Of a stretch of DNA of 64,000 bases, positions 12,718 through 24,400 are shown in pieces. Position 1 is the stretch's first letter, and every line of letters begins with the position of its first letter. A program made the position numbers and the translations under genes. The stretch is from Ciona savignyi (lineage: Eukaryota > Chordata > Ascidiacea > Phlebobranchia > Cionidae): contig CH003182.1 of the NCBI GenBank assembly GCA_000149265.1, positions 393,006 through 457,005 of the forward strand, written 5' to 3'. A model generated the notes under the pieces. That model was not told the DNA's origin and searched no databases. It saw only the letters and a list, made by a program, of their open reading frames with translations.

Positions 12718-12741
12718 TTTATTGAGGAAAATAAAAATAAA
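12718..12741. terminator. Interleaved poly(A) signals of two convergent genes
   Basis: AATAAA occurs on the plus strand at 12730-12735 and 12736-12741, for the zinc-finger gene. It occurs on the minus strand at 12723-12718, for trnau1ap. The two mRNAs should therefore overlap at their 3' ends by tens of bases. Confidence 0.7.
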
Positions 12742-12783
12742 GCATGTACAATTTTGTTGTAACGGTACAGTTCAATACGAATT

Positions 12784-15700
12784 TTATGATATGGATAGAA
12801 TATCCGGAATTCTTGATGTAACGGAGTCTATTGGCTGCCAGTGATTTCCCAGCATATCAATTAATGAAGTTTTGCAGATGAAGTAGCTATGATTTTCCTG
12901 TTCTCTATCAGCTGTGGGGTTTGGGTCTGTTGGATACAAAAGCGTGATAAAATTTGGAAATTTAAAATGTTAAAATACAACCTTCAAGTTTTCCAATGTC
13001 TTGCTGTTGTAATCTGGTTGTGCGGTAGTGATCTGTTGATGCATATTGCTCAACTGATGATTGTAACATACCGCTGGTTACAGCATTACTTTGAGCTTGT
13101 TGCTGGTAATAGCCAAGCTGTTGCTGAAAGTATTTAAATAATTCATATTAAAACTTACACTCTTTTGTATCAATTGCAAAATTTTGATTATTTATGTGCA
13201 AAAGTATTCAAACATTTTTTTTTATTTCATATGGTGACCCAACACAACTTTATAAAATGTACCATTATAAGATTAAAATAAGGCATTGAAATATTTTTGT
13301 ACTTGGTAATTATAGTAGTTGCAGTACTGTTGGTAATACTGATACTGATCAGTGTATTGTTGCATCAATTGTTGGCTGTATGAAGTTGGCTCAGTAGCAG
13401 AGCTAGCAACAATGCTATCTGGTACAGTGGAGTTGCTCGAAAGTTTTCTATGAATGTAAATTTTGTCAACATAAATTAATTTGGTTTTTTTTATAAACTT
13501 ACCCTTTCGGAGTAGCAACACTGACACGAATTGATTTTGCACCGAGACCTTTTGCTCCTTGCATTTCAACTAATGCCCTCTTTTGTTCACTTTCATCGCT
13601 GAATCGCACAAATCCATATCCCCTGTGGATATTAATACATTACAGCAAACAGGGATTTGGACATATATGAAAAAACAACAACTGTTTAGTTTTTCTGTTC
13701 TGCTCTGAGAATAACACTAACAGTACCTTGAAACACCACCCTCCTCATACATGATTTTTGCTCCCTTTACCGATCTGTAGCGTTTTAAAAAAAAGTCCTC
13801 GAGTTTGTCATCAGTCACAGAAGCATCCAGGTCTCCAACAAATATCGAGAAGGACGGTCTAAGCAAAAACAATATTCGTAAAAAACCTTTAACATTGCTT
13901 AAAAAAATTAAAATACTGAAATACCCGATATCCCACATCTTTCCAGCCTGTGATCTATTGAGACGGAATCTCTTTGTCTGCAAATAACAAAAGTTAAAAT
14001 TAGACTTCGGGATAGATGGCAGAAGTAGAGCTGATTTCCTAGCCTCACAAAACATTATGCATATTGTTACTTGTAAGTTCTAACTTATTTATGGAAGGGG
14101 TACAAATTTACATTCACTATCTGTTCACGGATTCTAAGATACAGGGCATGCATACGAGTTCTGCATTGCAGAGTATATAGAAGAAATATTTAATCAAAAT
14201 GGTAATTTTACAAATCCAAAATAATCACTGAATAGATCTGATTAAACCCCACATTTGTAGGTTATGTCAGCAGAAACTGTTGGATCCCCAATTCGATCTT
14301 GGCTGAATGTTACACGTGTCTCTATATTCAGGGTTTACTAACATTTCTTTTACAGGCAAAAAGTAATGGGTCTTGATTTACTGACTAGATGTATAATGCT
14401 AATGTTTTAGGAATTTGGATTCTTTCGAGCATCATAAGAGATCAGAATTGGCAGAAGCATTTTTGTATTTAAATATAAAATATGTGAAACGAAACGTGGA
14501 ACATTCTAGTTATATCTAAATGTGTTATAATGATGTGTCAGTCGCAGCCATTTTATTTGCGTGACAGTTACCCGATATAAATGTAGATCTGGAGAATCTA
14601 TACGAATTAAAATTCTATATTGTTTTAACTTTTTACTAAATATGAAAGTTTTATTAGGGACCCATCAGATTATGCAAAAACTATATACTCTGTAAAAAAT
14701 GGCAATGATATTTGCACATTATTACATCATTGAATAAATATAGAATTATTGCCAAAAAAATTACATTCATTCCCAACTGGAACACATTGGGATTGATCCT
14801 TACTATTAAGTAAACATAAAACACTTTTATTGCTTTGACTCGGTGGCATACAGAATTATAACATAAATTACCCCCAAAATTTTTGAATCAGACATATATA
14901 AATGTCATTTAGATAAACGATATTACAAAGACTTATTTGTTGTACATAAGGGATTGCCTTCAACTTCTACCAACAGTTGATCTACTAAACATGGTCAAGT
15001 AGTTACCACATTTATGTAACTAATATGGTAAAAATGTATCATTGTACAAAACAACTAACTTACTGGGTTACTTCCTGTGATGTTAGTGCCATTAACAAGC
15101 TTTAGTACACGTTCAGCCTCTGCTTCAGATGGAAATTCTATAAAGCAATAACCTGCTGGCAGCCCATTGTCTTTCCTGAAACATACCTCATTAACATCAA
15201 GGTTCAAAGATATTTAACACTTGAACATACAGGACACCTGTTTAGGATAGCTTGAATTGTAGCTTGTGCAGCTCACAAGTCATCAGAATTTTAACTTACA
15301 ATATCTGGGTAGCATTGCAGCGCTATGATCAGGACAAACATATAAATAAAATGAACATTTTGCAAAAGCCAAGAAACCCGCATAAACTTCAGGCTGCGGC
15401 ATGGCAAGTGAATATTACATACCTTCTAATAACTTTCACAGATACCGGCTGACTTACAAGCAAAAACGCTTTGTTGATAAAGGTTTCATCCATATATGGA
15501 TCCAACTGCAAAAACAAACGAAATCATTTTTTTGTTTTTATTAACAGTAAAGCTAAAAACAGATGATTTTACATGGAAGTTACCAATTTTTGACGCCCAA
15601 GTTTTATGAACTGAAAAGGGGCAACACTAAAAGGTGGGAAACTAAGGAAACCAAATACAGTTCAGACGCACAAAAATGCGTTTTAAGCTGTTTCGCGTGA

Positions 15701-15805
15701 ACAATTGATTGCTATGCAGTATATACCTAAAAAATAACAACACAAATTTAGTGTAACATGCTTTTATTATCAACTTACATCCCCCATCCACAAAGATCTA
15801 GACAT
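12784..15805 (-). CDS. trnau1ap: tRNA selenocysteine 1-associated protein 1 (SECp43)
   Basis: Nine exons: 15805-15779, 15505-15423, 15175-15064, 13977-13925, 13858-13727, 13622-13503, 13447-13303, 13123-12982 and 12926-12784. Together they give 318 aa from MSRSLWMGD to TAA. RRM1 has the start [16 protein letters not shown] and the RNP1-like word GYCFIEF. RRM2 has [20 protein letters not shown] and RNP1 GYGFVRF. A Tyr/Gln-rich region follows ([20 protein letters not shown]). The C-terminus contains [18 protein letters not shown], matching the conserved HWQPLD tail of SECp43. The family binds tRNA-Sec and supports selenoprotein synthesis. The human protein is 287 aa. The last donor is weak (GTTGTA) but is fixed by phase and by the conserved tail that follows. 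The start is set by MSRSLWMGD and the adjacent donor. Confidence 0.95.
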
Positions 15806-16308
15806 CGTACAACCGTTTGCAATAATCCGAGTTTTTTTCAACAGTAATCCTGTATACCGAAACTTAACAATAATTATAAAAATATCCTATTGATTTAAGC
15901 AGATATTTTAACCAAGGCCTTGGTGAGTACAGTATCTTCGATTTATAAAACCTATCCAATATTGTTATCTTTTTTGCCCGGCTAATATGTAATATGAGAG
16001 TTTTTAATATTAAAAGCACTCAGTAAAATCGTAGATATATAATTGTGTGAGGGCGTTCCGTACAACTTGAAAACCAGTACGACTGGATAGTTGAAAACAG
16101 AAAAAGCGTTCGGTCTGCAGGCAGATGAAAAACTGTTTGATCAATACCAGTCGCTAACGTTGACAGTAAATTACGGTAGGCATGAACGAAAGCTTGGTAA
16201 TCTAACAGTAGAAGAATATTATGGTACTGTAGCAATTTTGATAACATATTTGCAAAAACTGCATTTCAGTTAATTCACGCCGACTGTGTTTATTCTGGCA
16301 TCACCCTA

Positions 16309-16342
16309 TGACGTCATTAATAGTTATCACCTCATGACGTCA
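16309..16342. promoter_or_regulatory. Two tandem CRE-like palindromes (TGACGTCA)
   Basis: Exact TGACGTCA at 16309-16316 and 16335-16342, in a short duplicated context (ATCACC..ATGACGTCATT). They lie about 500 bp upstream of trnau1ap and 525 bp upstream of the orphan exon at 16866, so they could serve either. Binding by CREB/ATF factors is inferred from the motif only. Confidence 0.45.
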
Positions 16343-16680
16343 TTGACACTTAAAGCAGTTGTTTTCCATTTGCGTCATTATTTGCTTTAAAAAGCGTTGT
16401 GCGATAAATTTTTACACATACAGAGACATAGAACTTAATAAAAAATGTATCTATGAGTGAAGATTGCTGGCTTTTAAATACAGTAGAGGTTCCGCTGCCA
16501 GTCAAGTCTAGCTCCAACCTAGGTGTACATATGGGGCTGGAACGAAGATTTATATACCAGGTATGGACGGCAGCGGATCCTATAGGACCTGGTCCCGGTC
16601 TCCCGGACAATAAGAAATGTTTAAAAACTCCTGGCTCCCGGGTTGTTAACACACGGTCAACCGTAAGATCACCTCGCGCG

Positions 16681-16835
16681 CACCATAGGGTACCGGAGCA
16701 ATTGCAGTGTGTGGTGTATGATTCACACGTTCCTTTAATTTGGTAGAAGCCATTAATCCTCTGGGTTTAGGCAATATCCGCTAAGTGCCTTGCCCAAAGA
16801 CACAGTCTACGAGCTAGCGTCCAGTAACCGATCTG
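16681..16835 (-). mobile_element. SINE family 1, partial copy
   Basis: This reverse-oriented copy holds the middle part of the repeat: CAATTGCAGTGTG, TTCCTTTAATTTGGTAGAA, GGCAATATCCGCTAAGTGCCTT and ACACAGTC. Confidence 0.75.
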
Positions 16836-16865
16836 AAGAAAATCAAAATAATCCATTTCGTCTTA

Positions 16866-17020
16866 ATGAGACTTTTAGGACGTTCTTTGTCTATTTCTAA
16901 TTTTGTACCAAGACTACCATACAACTTCATTCATCAAGGTCCGAAGGAAATAGCTAATCAACGTCCAAACAAAAAGACATTGCCCTATGGTCTTCAGGTG
17001 GCCCATTTTGCAGAAAACAG
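16866..17020 (+). CDS. Candidate first coding exon of an unidentified gene
   Basis: From ATG at 16866 a frame of 51 codons plus two bases ends at a strong donor (AACAG|GTGAGT). The N-terminus is basic and hydrophobic without acidic residues (MRLLGRSLSISNFVPRLPYN), as in mitochondrial targeting peptides. The rest is Lys/Asn-rich and ends LPYGLQVAHFAENR. I found no convincing following exon before the minus-strand gene at 18.3 kb. One weak option begins at 17649 after TCTACATCAG. A hAT-type MITE lies 85 bp downstream. It could be a real short mitochondrial gene, a remnant, or chance; the family is not recognised. Confidence 0.35.
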
Positions 17021-17104
17021 GTGAGTTTCAAAATGTGCATGCTTCTATACTGAACTAAATTATAGATAAAACAAAAAACGCTACTGTGTCGGTATACTTA
17101 TTAC

Positions 17105-17341
17105 CAGGGCCGGTTTTAGGCCGATTTGACCGATTTGATCAAATTGGGCCCCGCACCTTGAAGGGGCCCCGCCCTAGCGGGGGTCTTTCTGTATTACGAG
17201 GTTTAAAATACTACTGAAACGTAAAATAAAAAGTGAAATAAAATTCTTTCTTATAATTTCAATTTGTTATGCATCGTAACTAAGTCAAATTTATAGTTCT
17301 GTGTCTGCCTGTTACGTCATAATGGATATGGTTGCTAAACA

Positions 17342-17381
<40 letters not shown>

Positions 17382-17581
17382 AAGTAAAACAAGATATCGT
17401 AAATAAGCAGCCACACTACCTTTAATTTGTTTTATAGCAAGTATTAAATGTCTATTTTTGTAGTTTATATGTACTGGTATGTATTTTATGATATATTAAC
17501 ACCCATAAATTTTGCTATGAAGAGTAGGGGCCCCGCAATCACATTTCTAATTGGGTCCCGCGGTTCCTAGCACCGGGCCTG
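17105..17581. mobile_element. hAT-type MITE, 477 bp, with 8-bp target duplication
   Basis: Terminal inverted repeats CAGGGCCGGTTTTAGG and, on the other strand, CAGGCCCGGTGCTAGG. Flanked by a perfect 8-bp duplication CTTATTAC (17097-17104 and 17582-17589). A (TA)n run sits near 17345-17380. No coding capacity was seen. Confidence 0.92.
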
Positions 17582-17751
17582 CTTATTACTACAACGTCAC
17601 TCTGCCTTATTAACACGGTTTCAACTATAATATTTATATTCTACATCAGTTTTTATTTGCATACTCTGCAATTATTCGAATCCCGGGCCATTTTTCCAAA
17701 GGGGACAGAAAGCAAACGGAATTTTTAATTCGGTAATTTAGAAAGCGCTGT

Positions 17752-17840
17752 ACGGTCGTGTGGCCGAATGGTTAACGCGACCGATACATATACCGACAAA
17801 TAAAAACGGTTGTAATAACGAGCCCATCGATAAAAAAAAT
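17752..17840 (+). mobile_element. SINE family 2 (tRNA-Leu/Ser-like head), partial
   Basis: Box A-like TGGCCGAATGGTTAACGCG at 17761, followed by the spaced words GATACATATACCGAC and ACGAGCCCATCG shared with the copies at 34.4 and 54.3 kb. Box B is lost here. The rest of 17841-18328 shows no gene. Confidence 0.65.
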
Positions 17841-18328
17841 TAAAAAATGTTACTTTAACTTTAATGATCGGTCAAAACATTATGATAAATATTCTACCCT
17901 ATGTCTCCGATTATTTGGCTTTGGTTGAGATAATTATGTGTACAGCCACATAGAAATTTCTGACATAAAAAAAATAAAAATGCGACATTTCGACATTTCT
18001 GAAATCGTTTCGTTTTATTTATTTTCGCGATAACTTGAAACTAAAACGGACTTTTTAGTTGGAATTTTGAAATACCTTTTGGTCAACCGGAGGTAATTTT
18101 GGCCAGAATAAACTTATATTTTTCATGATCGTATGACCAATCACATTTTTATTATTTTATGAAAAGATTTACCTGCACATATTTCTCAAACTATAAAAGT
18201 CATGCGATTCAAGATAACAAAACAGTCGTTTCACTTTTTCTCATAATCTATTACAATGAGACATCTGATTCCATATTTTGACTGAATAATATATATATAA
18301 CTAAAATTATCATCAGCGATAGGGCTAT

Positions 18329-20991
18329 CTATGTACTGTTATCGCTATATGTTTTGTAATGGTTAGAACTGTTATTATCAAATGAATTGCAATTCGTTGT
18401 GTTGGCACAGTTTGAGGATGATATGTGGGATAATTCTCTTTGAACCGAGCTATGACTTTTTCCACATTGTTGCATTGGACACGTTATGCAAAGGAACGAT
18501 TTTCGCCAATTAAAAATAACAGTGACGATTAGTAATAGAAAAGTTACAACAAATGCTACAACACTCATGATGAAAATAACTTTGGTCTCTTTTCTTAAGT
18601 TCTGCGGATGAAAGGTAGATATTTAGTTTACAATATGTGATTGACCAGTATACTACCCGAAAAGGAATAGGATATTCATGTTTATCCCCTCTAATGGGAA
18701 AACACAATCGTCCAATTACCTCGTGCCCTCCGTCGGATTACCAGAGCTATTAAACTGTATTGTGTATGATTAGGATGTTCCTTTAATTTGGTAGAAACCG
18801 TCAATCCATTGGAGTTAGGCAATGTCCTCCAAGTGTCTTGCCCACGACCCAATCGACTACCAACTAATTTCGATCTGCAACCCTTCAGCCTGAGGGGCGA
18901 CGCACTAACCCACCAAGCTAATCGGTATTAAAATTTTTACTAAAATGCAATAAATATTTATCGGGTATTTCGGAAATACCCGCGGTGATTCAGCTTAAAC
19001 TTGCTACTGTACATCTTAAAAGTATCAGCTATCATCCCTTAAATAACTCTTTTAAATATGATGTTACATGTCCCGGTAAGTGTTTTTTTAAATTGCTGAG
19101 TGTTCAATTTCGAAGGGAGTCATAACAATAGGATTGATTTGTTTTCTTTTACTATGTTAAAAGAAAAAAAAATTCGATCGAGTTGAAAGACATGTAATCT
19201 GTTTTCTTTGTGGTTTTTGTTTACTAACATAAATGGTTAGGTTCTTTCACAGAACATCTATATTAAGTTTGGATGGATAACCTGTGAACCCATCTGATCC
19301 TTGCAGAAGCAAACGATATACGCTTAGTATTTTATCAAGGTTGATTACGTAATCACGAAACCATAACGTTTCTATTTAAATCTTGAGTAATTGTCCCGTT
19401 CAATCTAAAGATTTCGGATAGCATAGCACATCTGCACTAAACATGACGTTAAAACAGCCGTTTTTTTATATTTTCGAATTTATCGGAAAATTCACTTTGG
19501 TGATTTAACTTAATTTTCTTACTACATGTCCAATACATACTATCAAACCTTTCTTTTTATAAACTAGCTCGATTAAACAATTTCTTTTTGTTATTATGGT
19601 TCGATCGAAAACACCCATCACTGATTTGGTTGGGATTAAGTTTCAGGGGATTCCCCGTAATATGGTTGAAGATGGATGTGGAATGCCCACATCTTATTTG
19701 TTCATCTGTATCGTTCTTATCGTTTTATATCAGTTTTAAGTGTGTTTTCCGTACATGGTAATAGTGTCGTGTAATTGCTTTAGCATTTTATATTTTGGGG
19801 GTTTGTTCTTGATAAGTTTACGTTGGCCTTAAAACGGTGTTTGTTTTTACATTTTTTGGTCAGTTGGGAATTCCCCTTGGGAGCAAAACAAGACGTAAAA
19901 ACATATCGAAAATATGTCAACTTACATTTCCAAATATTTAACTGATCGGACAATTCTTAACGCAGAAAACAATAAAAAAAAGAAAAAAATAATCCCGAAA
20001 GTTCAATCAAACTCGTTTATGTCGAAAGGCACATAACTATACATGTTAGTTTTGCGTTTGACAGTGTCCGTTTTAAATAATAGGCGCTGAATAAAATTGC
20101 TTATAAGTAAAAAGAAAACTTGCTACAAACTACCACTCGATTGGATTTGATCACTACCTTGATTTCATTTTCCACAAGTTTCTGCACGTCATCTTCGCCT
20201 AAGCAATCCATCGCCAGATCATTCCCATAGGTTATCAAAGTGTCTCGCATGAATTCCAACATTGCATCGTAATCATCGTTAACATGTGCTGATAAATGGT
20301 AGTTTTCTGACGTACTATAAATGGAAAAAGTAAAACATGAAAAATAATAATCGGATGATTGCTAGGGTATTAAAGGATAGAACAGTATGTTTTTCTCCAT
20401 TACGCAAGCGTGTGTTTATCATGGGCAATTGTATAATAATCATGCGCCTTCCGTCGGGTAATTAAAGCTATTGCAGTGGGTTGTATATGTTCAAAACGTA
20501 CGTTCAATATTTTCACTAACCTTAAATCCGTTGCGCCCAGGCGATGACCGCAAAGTTCCCCTTGCCCAAGGACACAACAGAGCTAGCGACTAGTTTCTAG
20601 ACTACAAACTTTCGTCAATCAGGCAGCGCACTACCCACGATTCTATTTAGCTACTGGCACATGTTATAACAATGTTTTATTAACCCGAAATATGTCCAAA
20701 TCCACAGTTTATATTTTTCTTTTATCACTTAGCACCTAAAACCAACTTTTACCAGTTGATAGAAAAAAGCGTACATAATTTAACCTGGTTCCACAGTGAT
20801 ATTCGCCTATGTTGAGCACAATATATAAGGACCAGCAAAACACTAACTTATATTTGTATAAATTTCGAGAACAGTGCCTACCTATTGGAATAAAGTTCCT
20901 TTGATCTAGTGTCATCTCTCTCCTGAACCGCTATTGCGGTTGTACACAGCATAATAATACTTGATAAAAACAACCATGTTTTACAGTTCAT
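18329..20991 (-). CDS. Small single-pass membrane protein with signal peptide, unknown family
   Basis: Three exons, 20991-20882, 20314-20158 and 18601-18329, join in phase to give 179 aa. Residues 1-22 form a signal peptide (MNCKTWLFLSSIIMLC..). An acidic ectodomain of about 75 residues follows, with one cysteine and an NST glycosylation site. The membrane segment is VIFIMSVVAFVVTFLLLIVT near residues 97-117. The tail begins with WRKSFLCITCPMQQC (three cysteines, possible palmitoylation or metal sites) and ends in a Ser/Asn-rich stretch. The layout suggests a type I surface protein. I do not recognise the family. An AATAAA on the minus strand lies about 175 nt past the stop (18153-18148). SINE copies occupy both introns. 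Confidence 0.75.
18662..18925 (-). mobile_element. SINE family 1, near full-length, in an intron
   Basis: Reverse orientation. It runs from the tail GGATATTCATGTTTATCCC to the head CGACGCACTAACCCACCAAGCTAATCGG. This is one of the longest copies and helps define a ~260-bp unit. Confidence 0.85.
20404..20645 (-). mobile_element. SINE family 1, diverged copy in an intron
   Basis: Reverse orientation. Recognisable words are CCTTCCGTCGGGTAA, AAGCTATTGCAGTG, TTGCCCAAGGACACAAC, GAGCTAGCGACTAG and GCGCACTACCCA. Confidence 0.75.
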
Positions 20992-21455
20992 TTTAGATCT
21001 TGTTGCAACTGTAAGGCTTGCAGAACATGTCAGTGCATATTATTTTTAAATTGCTTAACATATATTACCTTAAATTGTAACTATAGACATATGAATAAAA
21101 CATTGAACAACCTGATGTCACGATTTATTTTTACCTTATGCCTTTATCTATTAATTAACATACATTGTTCTCGTCGTATGCTTTTTAAATAGTCCATTAA
21201 TCGTTATGGTAAAAGTTAAACCACTAAAATCTCTCAGGTTTACGTCACCGGAAACAACATCTGTGCTTTGACGTCTGAATCAATGCAATGAGATTGCGCA
21301 ATTTCAATACAAGTAACATTCATGACTAGAAGAATCTATGTCCTGGTTTTCAAGTTTCTAACCATGGTAAGAAAAAAAAACTGATACTCCACGTAAACAA
21401 CAGTCGAATGTAATTTTTTTTTTATAAAATAACAAAAAAAACAGATATTGTCAAA

Positions 21456-24400
21456 TTAAGTTTGGTTTTCTTTTGCAAGGTCGATTTTCTTCTTTACACC
21501 ATTTAGGCTGAGCGTAAGTTCGGCATGTTGGCGTTTCATTTGCTCGAGTTTAAACTGTAGTTCTTCTGCTTCGTCGCTTCCAACCTACATTCGTAAATAA
21601 TAATGGAAAATTAAAATGGGCCAATTTTATATTATTTGGTATTTATAACACATTCTTTGTTATCTTAATCGGGCCAAGCTTTTAGTTTGAACGAACAAAT
21701 TGTGGACAAAGGTCAAACAACGGATTATTAGTGACGACATTGTCCATTGCTCAACCGAACATTATCTATTAAGTACATATCAGGTTTTGCTCATATATTA
21801 CCAAGATGCTAACCTCAAAATCACGCAATAGATCTGTGTTGCCCAGCAGTCCTGACTTTTGTTGAAACTTGGCGTTGTCGTGACGTAATGCGTCACGTGC
21901 TTGTTTCGTTCGCGATAGAATATCTCGTTTCTGAAAGTTTAAAACGTCATTTAAAAACCATGCCAACAACGTGTTAACCAACACCGTTTGTTAATCATAC
22001 ATGACGATATGCCTTTCATACATTTTTGCAAAAAGAAATGTTCGCTCCCCAATACTCCTGATGATACCGAATCATGCTGTATATATTTTAAACATGGTGT
22101 ATATACTTTGTTCTTGCAAGCAAATACCTCTGAGGTTTTAAAATTCTTTATCAATTTGTAGTTCTGATATTGGCTGCAAACGGCGTTGGCAATGTGAAAA
22201 AATGTTCTGTTTTTCATATATTGTGGCTTCTTAAGAATGCCACTATTGGACACACCCAAGGTTTTATATGGTAAACTAGATATTTTTAATTATATTTTTA
22301 TTTTTCTGTTTTTTTTTATAGATTTATAACTTCCTTTGTCGACGGTGATCTATACCTACTAAAAATAAAACAAACAGGAATTATGCTGTTTTACCGCAAT
22401 AACCTAAGTAAGATCCAACAAAATAAAAAGTGAAAATCCAGCATGTAATGGTTGCTTACAAAAAATTACCAATTTAAATTTGTGACCTGTGCAACCTTTT
22501 GCTCCACCTCTGCGAGCTGTGACTTTCGAACATGGTTTTCTGCTTGAACAAACTGCAACTTTTCTTTCAAGTGAGTAAGAACCTGTACAGTGCTGGTGAT
22601 TTTCTTTCGTAGTTTTAGCAACTCCTGCGATATTGGAAAGTTATTTTAAAATCTGCAGTTACAGGACTACAAGAATGTTGAATAAATATCCAATAACCTA
22701 AATGTTTAAGTTGTATTAAACCATGGTATTGGTACAGAAACAAAGTTGGTACATTTTAAAGTAAAAAGTTTATGATATCATTTTATTCGTACCTCGTTTC
22801 TTTCTTCGATTTTTTCATTGTATGTTTGATTTTCAATTTTCAACTGCTCAAAGTCAATCAAATGAAGGCCTTCAGCAAGTTCTTCCTGCATGCGGGTATT
22901 GGTATATTTGCAATTGTCCGACTTATAGCATCGGCCGTCTTAAGGCAGCCAAATTGCAAATCACTGGACTTTTGCAGACATCAGCTGAACCCAGTGAATT
23001 ATTCGGTTTCCCACCATCGAGGTTAAACATTATTTAACTAACCCACTGCAAGACTTGCTTGCTAAATCATTTGTATTGAAAACAAAATTACCTTTTGTTT
23101 TAACTGAATCTCCTGTTTTTTTAATCTGTTTTTTAACTTTATATTTTCGAGTCGTACTTGTGAAACTTCCGCTTCTTTTTTCCTTTCATTAGCCTCATAG
23201 ACTTCAACGTCCTTAGAAACAAAAATAAAAATTAGAAATAAATTAAAAATAAAAATTAAATTATAAGATTTTTTTAATTTATTTAAGGAATAAAATTATG
23301 CTATTTGACAATTAAATCTGAAAACGTCTCCAATAAACATTTATTATAAAAAATTGGAGAAGACATTGCTTTAAAAGCTTAATATCATCTGGCTCAAACT
23401 AGAACACTTGTTATGGTGGTCATAAAAATAAGTCTGGCTGGTTAGTCTGTCGGTTAAGTGCGTCGCCTTTCAATCGAAAGCTTGCAGGTACGAAACTAGT
23501 CGCTAGCTAGTCAGTTGTGTCCTTGGTCAAGGCACTTTACGGTCATTGCCTGAAACCAGCGGATTAATGTGTTCTACCAAATTAAGGGAACATGTCTATT
23601 ATATACAACACACTACAATAGCTCTGATAACCCGACGGTGGGTGCGAGGTGATCTGTTGATTGCACATGTGTTAACCTCCTTGGTTTTTCCAATAACGGG
23701 GATAAACATGAATATACTAACCCAGCGGTTCCCAAACTTTTTTGTTGGCGGCGCCTTTTGTAAACTTATTAAACCTTGCGGCTCCCTCATAAAGCCAAAA
23801 TTTTCAAACTGCATGTATTGTATATTGTATATTCAGACTATAGCATGCATTTGGATAACCATTCAAACTCTTTAAAACTATTCACTAAACTACTAAAGTG
23901 ACGAACACTCAATTAATGCAAAACAGATATTTGACAAACCATTATTCGAAAACAATGCCATGTTAGTCAGCAAATAGTGGCAGATAACACCGAACAATGG
24001 ATTTTGAAGAAGTTAAACGAATGCTGTATGCCAGTGTATGGGGTTGCACACCAGGCTCAAACATCTCCAATTAACGTTTTACTGGTGTAACACACATGTA
24101 CTGTTTTTTTTTGTGAAAAAAAAACAATAAATGCAGCAACTTCCGCATGCTTTCGCGGCGCCCCTGGCAAAGTCTCGCGGCTCCCTAGGGCGCCGCGGCG
24201 CCCAGTTTGGGAAACGCTGTACTAACCTATACTATTTAAAAAAATTCGCCATCAACAGATGCTTAGCAATGATGATACATATTGCATTTGCACTGAGTTG
24301 ATTATTTTGGTAAATAAATTCCACAAAGTTGTTTAAAATCCAAAGCTTAAATGATCAGATTATAATAAACTCTTATGTGAAATTGTATGTAAAACATCTC

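Noticed and set aside
17752-17840. tRNA gene
   Set aside because: Box A is tRNA-like but no cloverleaf can be drawn, box B is missing and the same unit is dispersed, so it is a SINE.
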